Positions 39,931-49,678 are shown, numbered from the stretch's first letter. The stretch is DNA of 64,000 bases from Dyella jiangningensis (GCF_003264855.1 NZ_NFZS01000001.1:372001-436000); one strand, 5' to 3'. Notes: a model not told the origin generated them from the sequence alone. Translations and numbers: made by a program.

Positions 39931-42719
39931 GCCGCCTCGGTGCGACGGCGCAGCACGGCCAGTGGCTGCGCCCAGGTGGCGCCCGGGCGGCGCTTGCTGG
40001 TCACCAGGGTGAGGTCGCTGGGCTGGAACACGTTGATGTTGTGCGTGGCCGGCGTGGTGAGGATGTACTGCGCGCGCGTGGACTTGAGGAACGCGCCCAC
40101 CTTGTCGATGTTGAAGATGTCCAGGTGCGCGAACGGCTCGTCGATGAACACGAAGCCGCCGGGGCGATCCTCGTCGCGCATCAGCGCTACCAGCAGCAAC
40201 AGCGATTTCATCACCTGCTGGCCGCCCGATGCCTCGCCGTCGTCCATGCCGATCCAGCCCTTCTTGTCGAACTCGAAGCGCACGGTGAGGCCGGCCTGCG
40301 CCAGCGCCAGGTCTTCGTTGGACAGTTCAGGCAGATCGACCTCGACGCCGATGCCGGCCAGGTCCGCGAGCGACTTGAGGTTGCGCGCATAGCGCTTCAC
40401 GGTGTTGCGCAGCACATTGAGGTAGGCGGCGCGTGCCTCGTGCGTGATGCGCGCGGCGCGCTCCAGATGCACGCGGCGGCGCTGCAGGTCCTGCTTCAGG
40501 CCGTCGTGGTCGTTGGCGTACTTGTCGCGCAACGGCAGGCAGCCTTCGTCGGTTTCCCAGTGGCCTTCGTTGAGGCGTCGCTCGATGCGCTCGATCTCAC
40601 GGCGCACGGCGGCGGGCGACTCGTAGCGTTCGCGCAGTTCCGCCATGGCGCGACGGCCGCGGTGCGCGGGGCGCACATGGCTGCGCTTGTGGCGGAACGC
40701 CTTGAGGCGATCGACCTGCTCGTTGCGGAACTGGTTGAACTGACGTGCGCTGTCGGCCAGCTGCTGCTGCACCTGCTTGTGCTCGCGCGCTTCGTTGTCG
40801 CGCAGGCGCGAGTTCTGCAGGCGCTTCTCGCGCACGCCTTCGTAGTGCGCTTCGGCGGCGGCGTAGCTGTCGGCGCAACGCTGCACGTCGTCCTGCAAGG
40901 CGGCCTGGGCTTCGTGCGCTTCGGCAAATTCGTCGGCGCGATCGGCGAGCTGGCCGCTGGCATTGGCGCCAAGCAGCAGGCTTTCGGCGTCGGCGGCCTG
41001 TTGCTGCCATTGCTTGCGCTGTCCGGTGATGGCGCGCAGCTGCTGTTCGATCGACTGCAGGCGCGCCTCGCCCTCGCGCAGCTGGCGCTCGCGCGCCGCG
41101 CTGCCGAAGTACACGTCGTCGACGCCGAGATGACGGCCGCCGCGGCGTTCGCGGAAATAGCCCTGCGGCGTGATCCAGTCCTGGTCCTTGGCGAGCTTGG
41201 CGCCCTCGGCCACATCTTCGACCCGGCGGATGCGATCGAGCTGGCGCAGCAGCCATTCGGGCGCGGCGGCGGTGAAATCCACCACTTCCAGCAGTGAGCC
41301 GCGCGTCGGCGGTGTAACGGGTGCGCGCTCGGCGACCACGAAGTGCTTGTAGCGATGCTGCTCGCCCAGGCGCCAGGCCGCTTCGCGATCGCGCGGATGG
41401 TCGAGCAGCACGACATGGCGATAGCCGGCCAGCACCGCTTCCACGGCGGCCTGCCAGCGCGGCTCGACGATCTCGACGATCTCGCTGAGCATGCTGTGGC
41501 CGATGCCGGCGTCATCCAGTGCACGGCGGAACGACTGCTCGAACTCCGGCGTATAACGCTGGCCGCGACGCCAGGCGCCTAGCTGGGCGGTGAGCGTGCT
41601 CAGCTGGTCGCGCAGGCGAGCTTCGTCGTTCTGCAGGCGACCGAGCTGGCTGCGGGCTTCGACCAGCGCCTTGCCCTGCTTTTCGTGATCGGCGCCGTCC
41701 TGCTCGGCGACCAGCCTGCGCAGGTGTTGTTCCTGCTTCAGCAGGGTGGCGTTTTCGGTTTCGGCGCGACGCGCGTCGTCCAGTTGCTGCTTGGCCTGCT
41801 GGCGCGCCTGGTCGGCGGTGTGCTGTTCGCCGCGCAGCGATTCCTCGCTGGCATCCAGCGACTGCAGGCGCAGCTGAAGTTCGACGTCGCGCGCGGACAG
41901 GTCGCGGCACTTTCGCTTGAGGCCGAGCAGCTGCGGACGGGCGCCGCGGATGGCGGCGTGCAGTTCCGCCAGTTCCGTGCGTGGCAACGTTTCGGCGACG
42001 AGATCGGTGTGCTCGTGCTTGAGCGCATCCCATTCCTGCCACGAGCGCACGCGGCCTTCGGCTTCCTGCAGGCTCACGCCGATCAGCGAGAGCTGGTGCT
42101 CCAGGCCATGCAGTTCGCGGTCCGCTTCGATATGTTCGTTGCGTGCGCGCTGGTAGTCCTCCAGCACGCTCTTGTCGCCGAACACGTCGAACACGAGATC
42201 GAGCAACGCCTTGGGCGCGAGCTGGCAAAGCTTGTCGGTGGCGCCCTGTTCCAGGGTGAGCACGCGACGGATCGCCTGCGACAGGCCGGCGCCTTCCAGG
42301 CGCACGCGATATTCGCGCAGGCCCAGCCAATCGTTGCGTGCTTCGATCTCGTCGATGCTGACGTCGCCGCCCAGCACGGCGTACTGGCGCTGCCATTCGC
42401 CGCCTTTCTTCTGGATGCGCACGGCCAGCGTGACTTCGCCATTCATGATCGGGAAGAACGGGCGCTCGCCGCGCGGCCCGGGCAGGTTGCCGACGCGTGC
42501 GCGCAGCCATGCGAACGGCTTGCCGTTGTGGCGCAGATAGCTCTTGTAGTCGCGGTTGCCGGCGCAGTCGATGGTGAGCAGGGTGCGCAACGCATCGAGC
42601 AGGGTGGTCTTGCCCGAACCGTTCGGACCGACCACGGTGACGATGTTGGTATCCAGCGGCAGGCTGAAGCGCTGCCAGTAATCCCAATGGATGACTTCGA
42701 GGCTGCGGAAATCAAACAT
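39927..42719 (-). CDS. SMC-like condensin ATPase (MksB/MukB-related)
   Basis: The 930-residue protein has an SMC plan. Walker A is GPNGSGKT at residues 31-38, followed by about 270 residues of coiled coil. A central hinge-like globule (around SEIVEIVEPRWQAAVEAVL) leads to a second long coiled coil. A C-terminal head carries the ABC signature ASGGQQ (830-835) and Walker B FVFIDEP (856-862). The length matches MksB (about 950) rather than MukB (about 1480). Beside kleisin-like and MksE-like genes it should form a DNA loop-extruding condensin. Its start overlaps the MksE-like gene by eight bases. Confidence 0.85.
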   Translation of the reverse strand: MFDFRSLEVIHWDYWQRFSLPLDTNIVTVVGPNGSGKTTLLDALRTLLTIDCAGNRDYKSYLRHNGKPFAWLRARVGNLPGPRGERPFFPIMNGEVTLAVRIQKKGGEWQRQYAVLGGDVSIDEIEARNDWLGLREYRVRLEGAGLSQAIRRVLTLEQGATDKLCQLAPKALLDLVFDVFGDKSVLEDYQRARNEHIEADRELHGLEHQLSLIGVSLQEAEGRVRSWQEWDALKHEHTDLVAETLPRTELAELHAAIRGARPQLLGLKRKCRDLSARDVELQLRLQSLDASEESLRGEQHTADQARQQAKQQLDDARRAETENATLLKQEQHLRRLVAEQDGADHEKQGKALVEARSQLGRLQNDEARLRDQLSTLTAQLGAWRRGQRYTPEFEQSFRRALDDAGIGHSMLSEIVEIVEPRWQAAVEAVLAGYRHVVLLDHPRDREAAWRLGEQHRYKHFVVAERAPVTPPTRGSLLEVVDFTAAAPEWLLRQLDRIRRVEDVAEGAKLAKDQDWITPQGYFRERRGGRHLGVDDVYFGSAARERQLREGEARLQSIEQQLRAITGQRKQWQQQAADAESLLLGANASGQLADRADEFAEAHEAQAALQDDVQRCADSYAAAEAHYEGVREKRLQNSRLRDNEAREHKQVQQQLADSARQFNQFRNEQVDRLKAFRHKRSHVRPAHRGRRAMAELRERYESPAAVRREIERIERRLNEGHWETDEGCLPLRDKYANDHDGLKQDLQRRRVHLERAARITHEARAAYLNVLRNTVKRYARNLKSLADLAGIGVEVDLPELSNEDLALAQAGLTVRFEFDKKGWIGMDDGEASGGQQVMKSLLLLVALMRDEDRPGGFVFIDEPFAHLDIFNIDKVGAFLKSTRAQYILTTPATHNINVFQPSDLTLVTSKRRPGATWAQPLAVLRRRTEAA

Positions 42720-43428
42720 CGTGGATCACCTCGCCGTCCTCGGCGTCGTCGGTCTCGTCGTACAGCGGCTCATCGATGCTCTCGGCGTCGTCACGCGGCG
42801 TGAGGCCGGCAAGCAGGTCGCCCAGCGCGCCGTCGAGAATGCGTCGCGCGGTGCGCTCGTAGTCGAACACCAGGTCGAGCAGCGGGCCTTCGGCCAGTTC
42901 GCCTTTGCGGCGGACGATGAAACCGTGGCGGCTCAGCACGCCGAGGTTGAAGTTCACGCGCGTCTTGCCACCGAGGCGGTCACCGAAGTCGGCGAGCAGC
43001 GTGCGTTCGGCCAGCACGGGCGACAGCGAAGGGTCGCGCGAAATCGGCTTGGCTTCGGCGAACATCAGCGTCTGCGATGCATCGGCTTCGGCCTGCTGGC
43101 GTTCCAGCTGGCGCTGGCGCTTGGGCAGCACGATCAGCGCCCACAGCACCACCAGCAGCGCGACCGCATCGCGGTCGAGCTGCAAGGTGTTGGATATCCA
43201 GCTGTCGCTGCCGCCGAACACATGGCGCTCGGCGCTGCGTGCGACGGCCACGCCGATATAGGCGGAATAGGGATGTTCGCGCAGCTCCAGGCCCACCGCG
43301 GCGAGGCGGCGGTCCAGCTCTTCGCGGAAGGTTTCGTCCAGCAGCGCCTTGCGCGCCTGCGCGTCGTCGCGCGGCAGCCAGCGCTGCGAGAGCAGGCGCG
43401 CGATCAGCGCGGCGATCTCGTCATGCAT
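42712..43428 (-). CDS. MksE/JetB-like condensin accessory protein
   Basis: The 238-residue protein has winged-helix features in its C-terminal part (RVNFNLGVLSRHGFIVRR). A hydrophobic helix (DAVALLVVLWALIVLPKRQRQ) lies in the middle and the tail is very acidic (DDAESIDEP...ETDDAEDGEV). This is the DUF4194-like layout of MksE/MukE/JetB proteins that bind the kleisin. Assignment relies mainly on position between the kleisin-like and SMC-like genes, overlapping each by eight bases. Confidence 0.75.
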   Translation of the reverse strand: MHDEIAALIARLLSQRWLPRDDAQARKALLDETFREELDRRLAAVGLELREHPYSAYIGVAVARSAERHVFGGSDSWISNTLQLDRDAVALLVVLWALIVLPKRQRQLERQQAEADASQTLMFAEAKPISRDPSLSPVLAERTLLADFGDRLGGKTRVNFNLGVLSRHGFIVRRKGELAEGPLLDLVFDYERTARRILDGALGDLLAGLTPRDDAESIDEPLYDETDDAEDGEVIHDV

Positions 43429-44716
43429 GTTTCTTGTCCTTGGGATGCAGGCGACCCGCGCTCACCAGCGCGATCGTCGCCAGGCCCGGATCCACCAGGC
43501 GGGGTTCGATTTCCAGCTGCAGCGGCAACCGCGCGAGATCGGCGGTGGGGCCCTGCAGGGCGGAGGATTCGGGATCGCCGAGCAGGCCCAGCAGCGACAG
43601 GCGATACGCGCTCAACGCGTAATCGTCGCCACGCAGCGCGTCGGTGAGTTCCAGCGGGCTGATCACCAACGCCAGTTCGCCATGCCAGTCGAGCAGCGGC
43701 GAAAGGTCTTCCTCGTCGATGGGCAGGTCGTGCGTGGTGGGCGTGGCTTCCGCGCCCGGGAGTTCGGTGCTTTCGGCAGCAGCGCGCTCACGTTCCAGCA
43801 ACTCGAATTCGGCGACGTCGAGCGCGATCTGGTCCTGCAGGAACGGCGGATGCAGCGGCAGCAGGTGCGCTTCGTCCGCGTGCTGGGACAGCGCGTCAGA
43901 CGTGAGTGAACGCAGCCACGCCACGAGGTCGGACGATGAAAGACCGGTGCGCCCAAGATGCACGCGATGCTGGTCGATCTTGTTGAGTTCGCGCTGAAAC
44001 ACGCCGGCCTGACGCAACAGCGCGCTCTGGGCGCGGCCCACGGCTTGGGCGAGCCGGTGCGCGGCCGGGTCGAGGTCTTCGTTGTCGGCGATGGCGCGCA
44101 CCACCTCGGTGCCTTTCTCCACCCACGTCCATACGGACTCCAGTCGCTGCGCGGCGCGACGAATGCGGTATTCGGAGCCCGACAGCACCGCGCGGTCGAA
44201 GTCTTCCTTCAGCTCGGACAGGCGCGAGAGCAGATGCCCCAGCTCGTCGGCCGAGATGCGGCCCACCGCCTGGCCGGCGGCGAGCTGCGCGGTGATGTAG
44301 CCGAGGCCGTCCTCGTCGTCGCGCTCGAATTCCAGCAAGGTCGATACGGCAGCGAGCGCCTTGCGGCCCAGCGGACTCACGCGATAGCGCAGCGTCTCGC
44401 TGTCCCAGGCCAGCAGCTCATGTTCCTTCAGGCGCTGCACCACGGTTTCCAGCTTCACCGGCTCGACGAAGGCGAGCTGGTCGCGGATTTCCGCCGGCGC
44501 CCACTCCGGCGCATGGGCGCGTGCACCCAGCGTGCGGAGCACCAACAGGCGCAGCAGCACCTGTGCTTCGCCGCCATGGAACAAGGCACTGAAGGCGCGC
44601 AGCAGCGCGCGGCCGCGCAGCAGCGGGAAGACGGCAGGCAGGTCTTCGGCGGTGACGCCGTCGCGCAGTACGTCCTGCAAACGCTCGTCGGCGTCGGCGC
44701 TATCGATCGGCAACAT
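43421..44716 (-). CDS. MksF/JetA-like kleisin subunit
   Basis: I place the start at the ATG at 44716 (MLPIDSADADERL), 13 bases after folE; an ORF beginning farther upstream runs in the wrong frame through folE. The 431-residue protein has an N-terminal winged-helix domain (AEIRDQLAFVEPVKLETVVQ, then RYRVSPLGRKAL) and a long helical middle. A C-terminal domain typical of kleisins contacts the SMC head (PLQLEIEPRLVDPGLATIALVS). This matches MksF/MukF-like proteins. It overlaps the MksE-like gene by eight bases. Confidence 0.75.
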   Translation of the reverse strand: MLPIDSADADERLQDVLRDGVTAEDLPAVFPLLRGRALLRAFSALFHGGEAQVLLRLLVLRTLGARAHAPEWAPAEIRDQLAFVEPVKLETVVQRLKEHELLAWDSETLRYRVSPLGRKALAAVSTLLEFERDDEDGLGYITAQLAAGQAVGRISADELGHLLSRLSELKEDFDRAVLSGSEYRIRRAAQRLESVWTWVEKGTEVVRAIADNEDLDPAAHRLAQAVGRAQSALLRQAGVFQRELNKIDQHRVHLGRTGLSSSDLVAWLRSLTSDALSQHADEAHLLPLHPPFLQDQIALDVAEFELLERERAAAESTELPGAEATPTTHDLPIDEEDLSPLLDWHGELALVISPLELTDALRGDDYALSAYRLSLLGLLGDPESSALQGPTADLARLPLQLEIEPRLVDPGLATIALVSAGRLHPKDKKHA

Positions 44717-44729
44717 CAAGCGCGAGGGC

Positions 44730-45332
44730 TCAGCGGCCAGCGCCGTGGATGCCGATGAACTGCAGGAACTCCGCGCGGGTGCGTGCATCGTCGCGGAAGG
44801 CGCCCAGCATCTGGCTGGTGACCATCGACACGCCGCGCTTGTGCACGCCACGCGTGGTCATGCATTCATGGCTGGCATCGACCACCACGGCCACGCCGGC
44901 GGGATGCAGGTTTTCCTGGATGCACTGGGCGATTTGCGCGGTGAGCTTTTCCTGCACCTGGAAACGGCGCGCAAACGCGTCGACCACGCGCGCCAGCTTG
45001 CTGATGCCTACCACGCGGTTGGTCGGCAGGTAGCCCACGTGCGCGCGGCCGATGATCGGCGCCATGTGATGTTCGCAATGGCTTTCGAACTCGATGTCGC
45101 GCAGCACGACCATCTCGTCGTAGCCGGCCACTTCCTCGAAGGTGCGGCGCAGGTATTCACCCGGGTCGATGTCATATCCCGAGAACCAATCCTTGTAGGC
45201 CTTGACCACGCGCTTGGGCGTATCGAGCAGGCCTTCGCGGCTGGGATCTTCGCCCGACCAGCGCAGCAGGACGCGCACGGCCTCCTCGGCCTGCTCGCGG
45301 GTGACTTCGGTCGGCTCGGTGCGCTCGGTCAT
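44730..45332 (-). CDS. folE: GTP cyclohydrolase I
   Basis: The enzyme makes 7,8-dihydroneopterin triphosphate from GTP, the entry to folate and pterin synthesis. The ATG at 45332 follows GAAGGA by six bases and gives 200 residues, the family length. Zinc ligands are visible in [11 protein letters not shown] and in [32 protein letters not shown] is the core signature. The condensin genes follow after 13 bases on the same strand, so folE may be the first gene of that operon. Confidence 0.96.
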   Translation of the reverse strand: MTERTEPTEVTREQAEEAVRVLLRWSGEDPSREGLLDTPKRVVKAYKDWFSGYDIDPGEYLRRTFEEVAGYDEMVVLRDIEFESHCEHHMAPIIGRAHVGYLPTNRVVGISKLARVVDAFARRFQVQEKLTAQIAQCIQENLHPAGVAVVVDASHECMTTRGVHKRGVSMVTSQMLGAFRDDARTRAEFLQFIGIHGAGR

Positions 45333-45498
45333 GCGGGTTCCTTCGGGTACCTCTTTCGGACGCGCCAGTGTAACGCGACCGTCAAGCTTTCGGCCGCCAA
45401 AAGGACGCTTGCGCCGCGGGATCAAGGACTTGGGGCGGTGCTTACCGCGGTCAGCTGGGCCGGTTAGACTCGCCCGGACATCAACCGGAGGGATGGAC

Positions 45499-46347
45499 AT
45501 GAAGCTGGGACGCATCATGGGATGGGGGCTGCTGGCAATCCTGGCCGGCAGCGTATACGCCGGGAGCGTCCGCAAGGACGCGGAGGCCAGCATGGTGCTG
45601 ACCGGCACGGTGGACGTGAATCCGGACGGCAGCCTGCATGGCTACACCATCGATCGGCGAGAGCAGGTGCCGCCCGAAGTCGCCGCCATCGTCGACAGGA
45701 ACATCACGCACTGGACGTTCAACCTCTCCGCGCCAATCACCGAGGTGGTCCATACGAAGATGAGCCTGCTGTTGCTGGCGAAGCCTGCAGGCGAGGGCAA
45801 ATTCGCCGTTACCGTCTCCGGTGCATCTTTCGGCGACAACGACGGCCACAACGGGGAAACGGTGAGCTACAAGTCGCATGATCCCATGCCGGCCTATCCG
45901 AGGGCCGCCATCGATGCGCGCGTCAGCGGCACGGTGTTCCTGCTGTTGCGCATCGGTCGCGATGGTGCCGTACAGGAGGGCGTGGCCGAACAGGTCAATT
46001 TGGATCAGTACGGCACTGCCAACGAGATGCGCCTGTATCGCAAGCTGCTTGCCGATGCGGCACTGGAGGCCGGTAAGAAGTGGACATACAACCCGCCCAC
46101 GCGCGGCAAAGGCGTTGACGACCCGTACTGGCAGGTGCGTGTGCCGGTGCAGTTCAACCTGTTGCCGTTCGGCGAACGTCCTAAGGATGACTACGGTCAT
46201 TGGCATGGCTATATCCCCGGGCCCCGTCAGACGCCGTCGTGGATCAGCCAGACCTTGCTCAGCGAAGCACCGGACGCCATGGCCGGAGACGGTCTGCACA
46301 CCGGCAACTCGTTGCTGCGCCTCGCCACGCCGCTGGGCGGCAGCTGA
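45499..46347 (+). CDS. Exported TonB-C-terminal-like protein
   Basis: The ATG at 45499 is seven bases after GGAGG; an ATG six bases earlier is a poorer fit. The 282-residue product has a signal peptide ([11 protein letters not shown]). Midway lies a TonB C-terminal-like segment ([29 protein letters not shown]). The inner-membrane anchor and Pro-rich spacer of a true TonB are absent, so it probably does not energise receptors itself. It could be a periplasmic protein using the same fold. It is divergent from folE. Confidence 0.7.
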   Translation: MKLGRIMGWGLLAILAGSVYAGSVRKDAEASMVLTGTVDVNPDGSLHGYTIDRREQVPPEVAAIVDRNITHWTFNLSAPITEVVHTKMSLLLLAKPAGEGKFAVTVSGASFGDNDGHNGETVSYKSHDPMPAYPRAAIDARVSGTVFLLLRIGRDGAVQEGVAEQVNLDQYGTANEMRLYRKLLADAALEAGKKWTYNPPTRGKGVDDPYWQVRVPVQFNLLPFGERPKDDYGHWHGYIPGPRQTPSWISQTLLSEAPDAMAGDGLHTGNSLLRLATPLGGS

Positions 46348-46356
46348 GTTCGATAT

Positions 46357-47214
46357 CTAGCCGCCGACCGGATGAAATACCGCAATCCGGTTGGCGTTGC
46401 TTTCGCCGAGTGGCTGCAGCCAGTGCTCCGCTGCAATGGCGTTCGTGCAGGGGCCGAACGTGACGAGACGAATCGGACGCTGTTGCGCCTCGCGACGCAG
46501 CCTTTCGAGCACGCCGTCCAGGATGGCGCCGGTGAACGGCGTATACAGATAGAAAACCGTGCCTGTGGAAAGGTCGGCCTCACGCACGTCCTGCGCAACG
46601 AATGACACATCGCCCAGGCACAGCGCTTCGGCGCTTCGCCGTGCGCCATCGACATAGACCTGTTCGCGCTCGATACCGATGCAACGCGCCCCCGTAAGCA
46701 TCGACACCAGCATGGGGACGTGTCCGAGTCCGGAGCCGAGGTCGACGAAGACATCGTCGTCCGTGATGCCCGCGCGCTCGACCAGATCAAAGACGTGCCG
46801 TACGGGCGTGGGCTGGTAGAAGACCATGTCCGCTTCCAGCGGGGCGATCTCGCCGGAGGGTTCATCGAACGCGAGGACGTCACCGAACAATGCGTCGAGA
46901 TGGTCGTATGTCTCCGCGGCGTCGATGTCGTTTCCCGGCGACCATCGGCGCAGGGAATGCGCGCCGGTGCCTTGCCGGATATCGGCGCGAATGGACTCGG
47001 TCAGCTGTCGTTGGATCGTCACCAGGCGTGCATGCAGAGTCATGGCCCGCGTGTGAAGCGGGTGGTTTTCCACCGTGTCATCGATCCATTCCTCCAGCCG
47101 CTCCATCGCACGGATGCGCTCGCGTAGCCGCTCGGGCCATTCGAGCGAACGATTCTGTTCGAGCGCATCGATCAATGCGTAGGTGTCTGGCGGCAGCGGC
47201 GCGTCATGGGTCAT
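46357..47214 (-). CDS. SAM-dependent methyltransferase
   Basis: The start at 47214 gives 285 residues. A helical N-terminal part of about 140 residues precedes a class I methyltransferase core. Motif I is FVDLGSGLGHVPML, the acidic ribose-binding residue is in GIEREQVY, and motif II/III covers FVAQDVREADL. The layout resembles DOT1-like histone/protein methyltransferase folds found in bacteria, but the target is unknown. It is convergent with the TonB-C-like gene, nine bases away. Confidence 0.78.
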   Translation of the reverse strand: MTHDAPLPPDTYALIDALEQNRSLEWPERLRERIRAMERLEEWIDDTVENHPLHTRAMTLHARLVTIQRQLTESIRADIRQGTGAHSLRRWSPGNDIDAAETYDHLDALFGDVLAFDEPSGEIAPLEADMVFYQPTPVRHVFDLVERAGITDDDVFVDLGSGLGHVPMLVSMLTGARCIGIEREQVYVDGARRSAEALCLGDVSFVAQDVREADLSTGTVFYLYTPFTGAILDGVLERLRREAQQRPIRLVTFGPCTNAIAAEHWLQPLGESNANRIAVFHPVGG

Positions 47215-47268
47215 GGCGTGCGCATGCTGCCATGCGACGGTGCGGGGCGGGTGAATGAGGTGTAGCAC

Positions 47269-48048
47269 TCAGCGTGGATCGGGCACGAAATGGCCGGGGA
47301 ATGGATCGGGTCTCGAGGGTGGCTGACGCTCGGCGGAAGGCATGATGCCTTGTGCGATCAACCGTTCGCGCGTGTCGTAGTACAGCGTGACCACGTCATC
47401 GGGTGTCGCCGAGGCGCGTTCGAAATCGGTATAGCTGACCACCGAGGTTTCGCGCGGACCGTGGCCGGTGCCAAGGGGGCCACCGATCGTGGAGAGCGCC
47501 TTGGCGGCCGGTGCCGGCGAGGCGGGCGCCTGCCGCATCTGGTCGGCGGCCGCGCCGGACGATTCCTCCACCATGGGTCGCACCGGCATGGGCACCGGCA
47601 GCGGCCGTGCGCGGAACACAGCCATGCCGATCACGCCGACGTTGTCCGGTCTTCCCGTCTGCGCCGCGTAGCTGCGCGAGGCATCGGCGAACACGAAATC
47701 GGCCACCTCGGAAAGACTCTTGCGCCAGCCGGGGATCGCCGTGGTGACAAAGGGATCGAGCACGTAGCCGGTCTGCGACCAGTCGGCGGTGTCGCCGGAG
47801 AGCACGTTCACGCCATCGACGGAGAGCACGCCGAGCACGCGTCCGCCTTCGCGGCTGTGAAGCTGGATCTGGTAGCGGTGGCCGGGTTGTCCGGCGACGA
47901 AATAGCGGCCGTTGTGACGGTAGACGGGCAGCTCCTGCTGCGCTGTGCGGTCGTAGACTTTCATGTCCACCAGGCGCCCGACGGCCTGGGCCTGCGTGCT
48001 GGCGGCGAATGCGGCCAGCAGCGCGAGGACAGTGTGGAAGCGTTTCAT
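47269..48048 (-). CDS. Exported protein of unknown function
   Basis: This 259-residue protein has a signal peptide (LLAAFAASTQAQA). A beta-rich N-terminal half contains VYDRTAQQELPVYRHNGRYFVAG and QIQLHSREGGRVLGVLSVDGVNV. A Pro/Ala-rich region of about 40 residues follows, then a C-terminal part that ends PGHFVPDPR. I do not recognise a named family. The gene is 54 bases upstream of the methyltransferase on the same strand and may be co-transcribed with it. Confidence 0.7.
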   Translation of the reverse strand: MKRFHTVLALLAAFAASTQAQAVGRLVDMKVYDRTAQQELPVYRHNGRYFVAGQPGHRYQIQLHSREGGRVLGVLSVDGVNVLSGDTADWSQTGYVLDPFVTTAIPGWRKSLSEVADFVFADASRSYAAQTGRPDNVGVIGMAVFRARPLPVPMPVRPMVEESSGAAADQMRQAPASPAPAAKALSTIGGPLGTGHGPRETSVVSYTDFERASATPDDVVTLYYDTRERLIAQGIMPSAERQPPSRPDPFPGHFVPDPR

Positions 48049-48232
48049 GGGGTGGCTCCGGCGAGCATCGCCATTCGATGCATGAGTTGGAACGCCGGGG
48101 CAGAGAGAAAGGGGTTGATGGGTGTGGAAAGGGATCGGGCGTTTATCCCTTCGCTATTCCGCAGCGAAGAGGACTTAAGGCAACTCAGGGCCACATGTGA
48201 GAGCTCATCAGGGGACCTCTTCTACGCATCGC

Positions 48233-49678
48233 TCACACCTCAACATCATCCTCGTTGCTCTCTTCCAGCGCAGGGCCTTCGCCCAGCAGCTGCTGCGCCT
48301 CGCCGCCCGGCAGCGTTTCCACGCCGCGCAGCTTGCGTTCGATGGCGCGCGTGCGCACGCTGGCCTGGTCGATGACGTTGCTCGCTTCGTTGAGCTTCTT
48401 GCGCGTCTTTTCCAGCACCGTGCCGAACTTGCCGAACTCGGTCTTCACCGCGCCGAGCAGCGTCCACACTTCGCTGCTGCGCTTGGCGATGGCGAGGGTA
48501 CGGAAGCCCATCTGCAGGCTGTTGAGCAGCGCGGTGAGCGTGGTGGGGCCGGCCACGGTGACGTGGTGGTCGCGCTGCAGGGTTTCGAACAGGCCAGGCC
48601 GGCGGATCACTTCGGCGTACAGGCCTTCGGTGGGCAGGAACAGCACGGCGAAGTCGGTGGTGTGCGGCGGCGCCACGTATTTGCTGCGGATGCGCTTGGC
48701 TTCCTCGCGCACGCGCAGTTCCAGCGCGCGGCCGGCGAGCGCGGCGGCTTCCACGTCGGCCAGCTCCTGCGCGTCGAGCAGGCGCTGGTAATCCTCCACC
48801 GGGAATTTCGCGTCGATGGGCAGGTAAAGCTGTGCCCCATCGCTTGCGCCGGGCATGCGCACGGCGAACTCCACGCGGTCGTTGCTGCCGGGGATGGTGA
48901 TGACGTTGGAATCGTATTGCTCGATGGTGAGCAGCTGTTCCAGCAGCGCGCCGAGCTGCACTTCGCCGAGGATGCCGCGCGTCTTCACGTTGGTGAGCAC
49001 GCGCTTCAGGTCGCCCACGCCGGTGGCGAGGTTCTGCATTTCACCGAGGCCGCGCTGCACCTGTTCCAGGCGCTCGGACACCAGCGCGAACGACTGGCCC
49101 AGGCGCGTTTCCAGCGTGGTCTGCAGTTTTTCGTCCACGGTCGCGCGCATCTGTTCCAGCTTTGCGGCGTTGTCGTCCTGGATGGCCTTGAGCTTGGTTT
49201 CCAGCGTGGCGCGCACCTCATTGAGGCGCTTTTCGTTGTCGGCGGTGAGTGCGGCGAGGCGCTGCTGCTGCTGTTCGCCGAAGCGGTTGAGGGCGAGCGT
49301 GAGTTCCTCGCGGCTGCGGCGCGCGTCTTCGGTAAGGCGCTGGGCCAGCACCTGCAGGCCGGCGTCGGTGCGCTCGGTGAGCACGTCCAGGCGCTGGCCG
49401 AACTGGCCGATGCGCTCGTGCTGCTGGGCGCTCATGCCGCCCAGTTGCTCCTGCACCAGCGAGCGGAACTGCCCGAGCGTCTGGGCCATCTCGCCGCGAC
49501 CGGCGCGCTGCTCCTGCGCGAGCGCTTCGCGCAGGTGGCGGTTGTCGTCCTTCAGGGCATCCAGTCGCGCCGTGAGGCTGCCATCGTCGCGATGACGCTG
49601 CAGGTTCATCACCTGCAGCACGATCATCACCACCACGGCGACGACGAGGACGATCAACAGGATTTCAGTCACGGACAT
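48233..49678 (-). CDS. rmuC: DNA recombination protein RmuC
   Basis: The 481-residue protein has one N-terminal membrane helix (ILLIVLVVAVVVMIVLQVM), a long coiled coil (about residues 35-215), and the RmuC nuclease-like domain: VKTRGILGEVQLGALLEQLL, LPIDAKFPVEDYQRLLD and VLFLPTEGLYAEVI. RmuC limits DNA inversions at short repeats and acts at the membrane. That function is notable in a genome so rich in short inverted repeats. It has an acidic C-terminal tail. Confidence 0.93.
   Translation of the reverse strand: MSVTEILLIVLVVAVVVMIVLQVMNLQRHRDDGSLTARLDALKDDNRHLREALAQEQRAGRGEMAQTLGQFRSLVQEQLGGMSAQQHERIGQFGQRLDVLTERTDAGLQVLAQRLTEDARRSREELTLALNRFGEQQQQRLAALTADNEKRLNEVRATLETKLKAIQDDNAAKLEQMRATVDEKLQTTLETRLGQSFALVSERLEQVQRGLGEMQNLATGVGDLKRVLTNVKTRGILGEVQLGALLEQLLTIEQYDSNVITIPGSNDRVEFAVRMPGASDGAQLYLPIDAKFPVEDYQRLLDAQELADVEAAALAGRALELRVREEAKRIRSKYVAPPHTTDFAVLFLPTEGLYAEVIRRPGLFETLQRDHHVTVAGPTTLTALLNSLQMGFRTLAIAKRSSEVWTLLGAVKTEFGKFGTVLEKTRKKLNEASNVIDQASVRTRAIERKLRGVETLPGGEAQQLLGEGPALEESNEDDVEV

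Noticed and set aside
41685-42803. A 372-codon plus-strand frame opposite the SMC-like gene, with 40041-41297 similar
   Set aside because: They are shadows of the minus-strand coiled-coil gene, with leucine- and alanine-rich composition and no domain.
39927-44716. A Wadjet plasmid-defence system
   Set aside because: The SMC, kleisin and MksE-like genes fit, but no JetD nuclease gene lies beside them; the next gene encodes an exported EF-hand protein.
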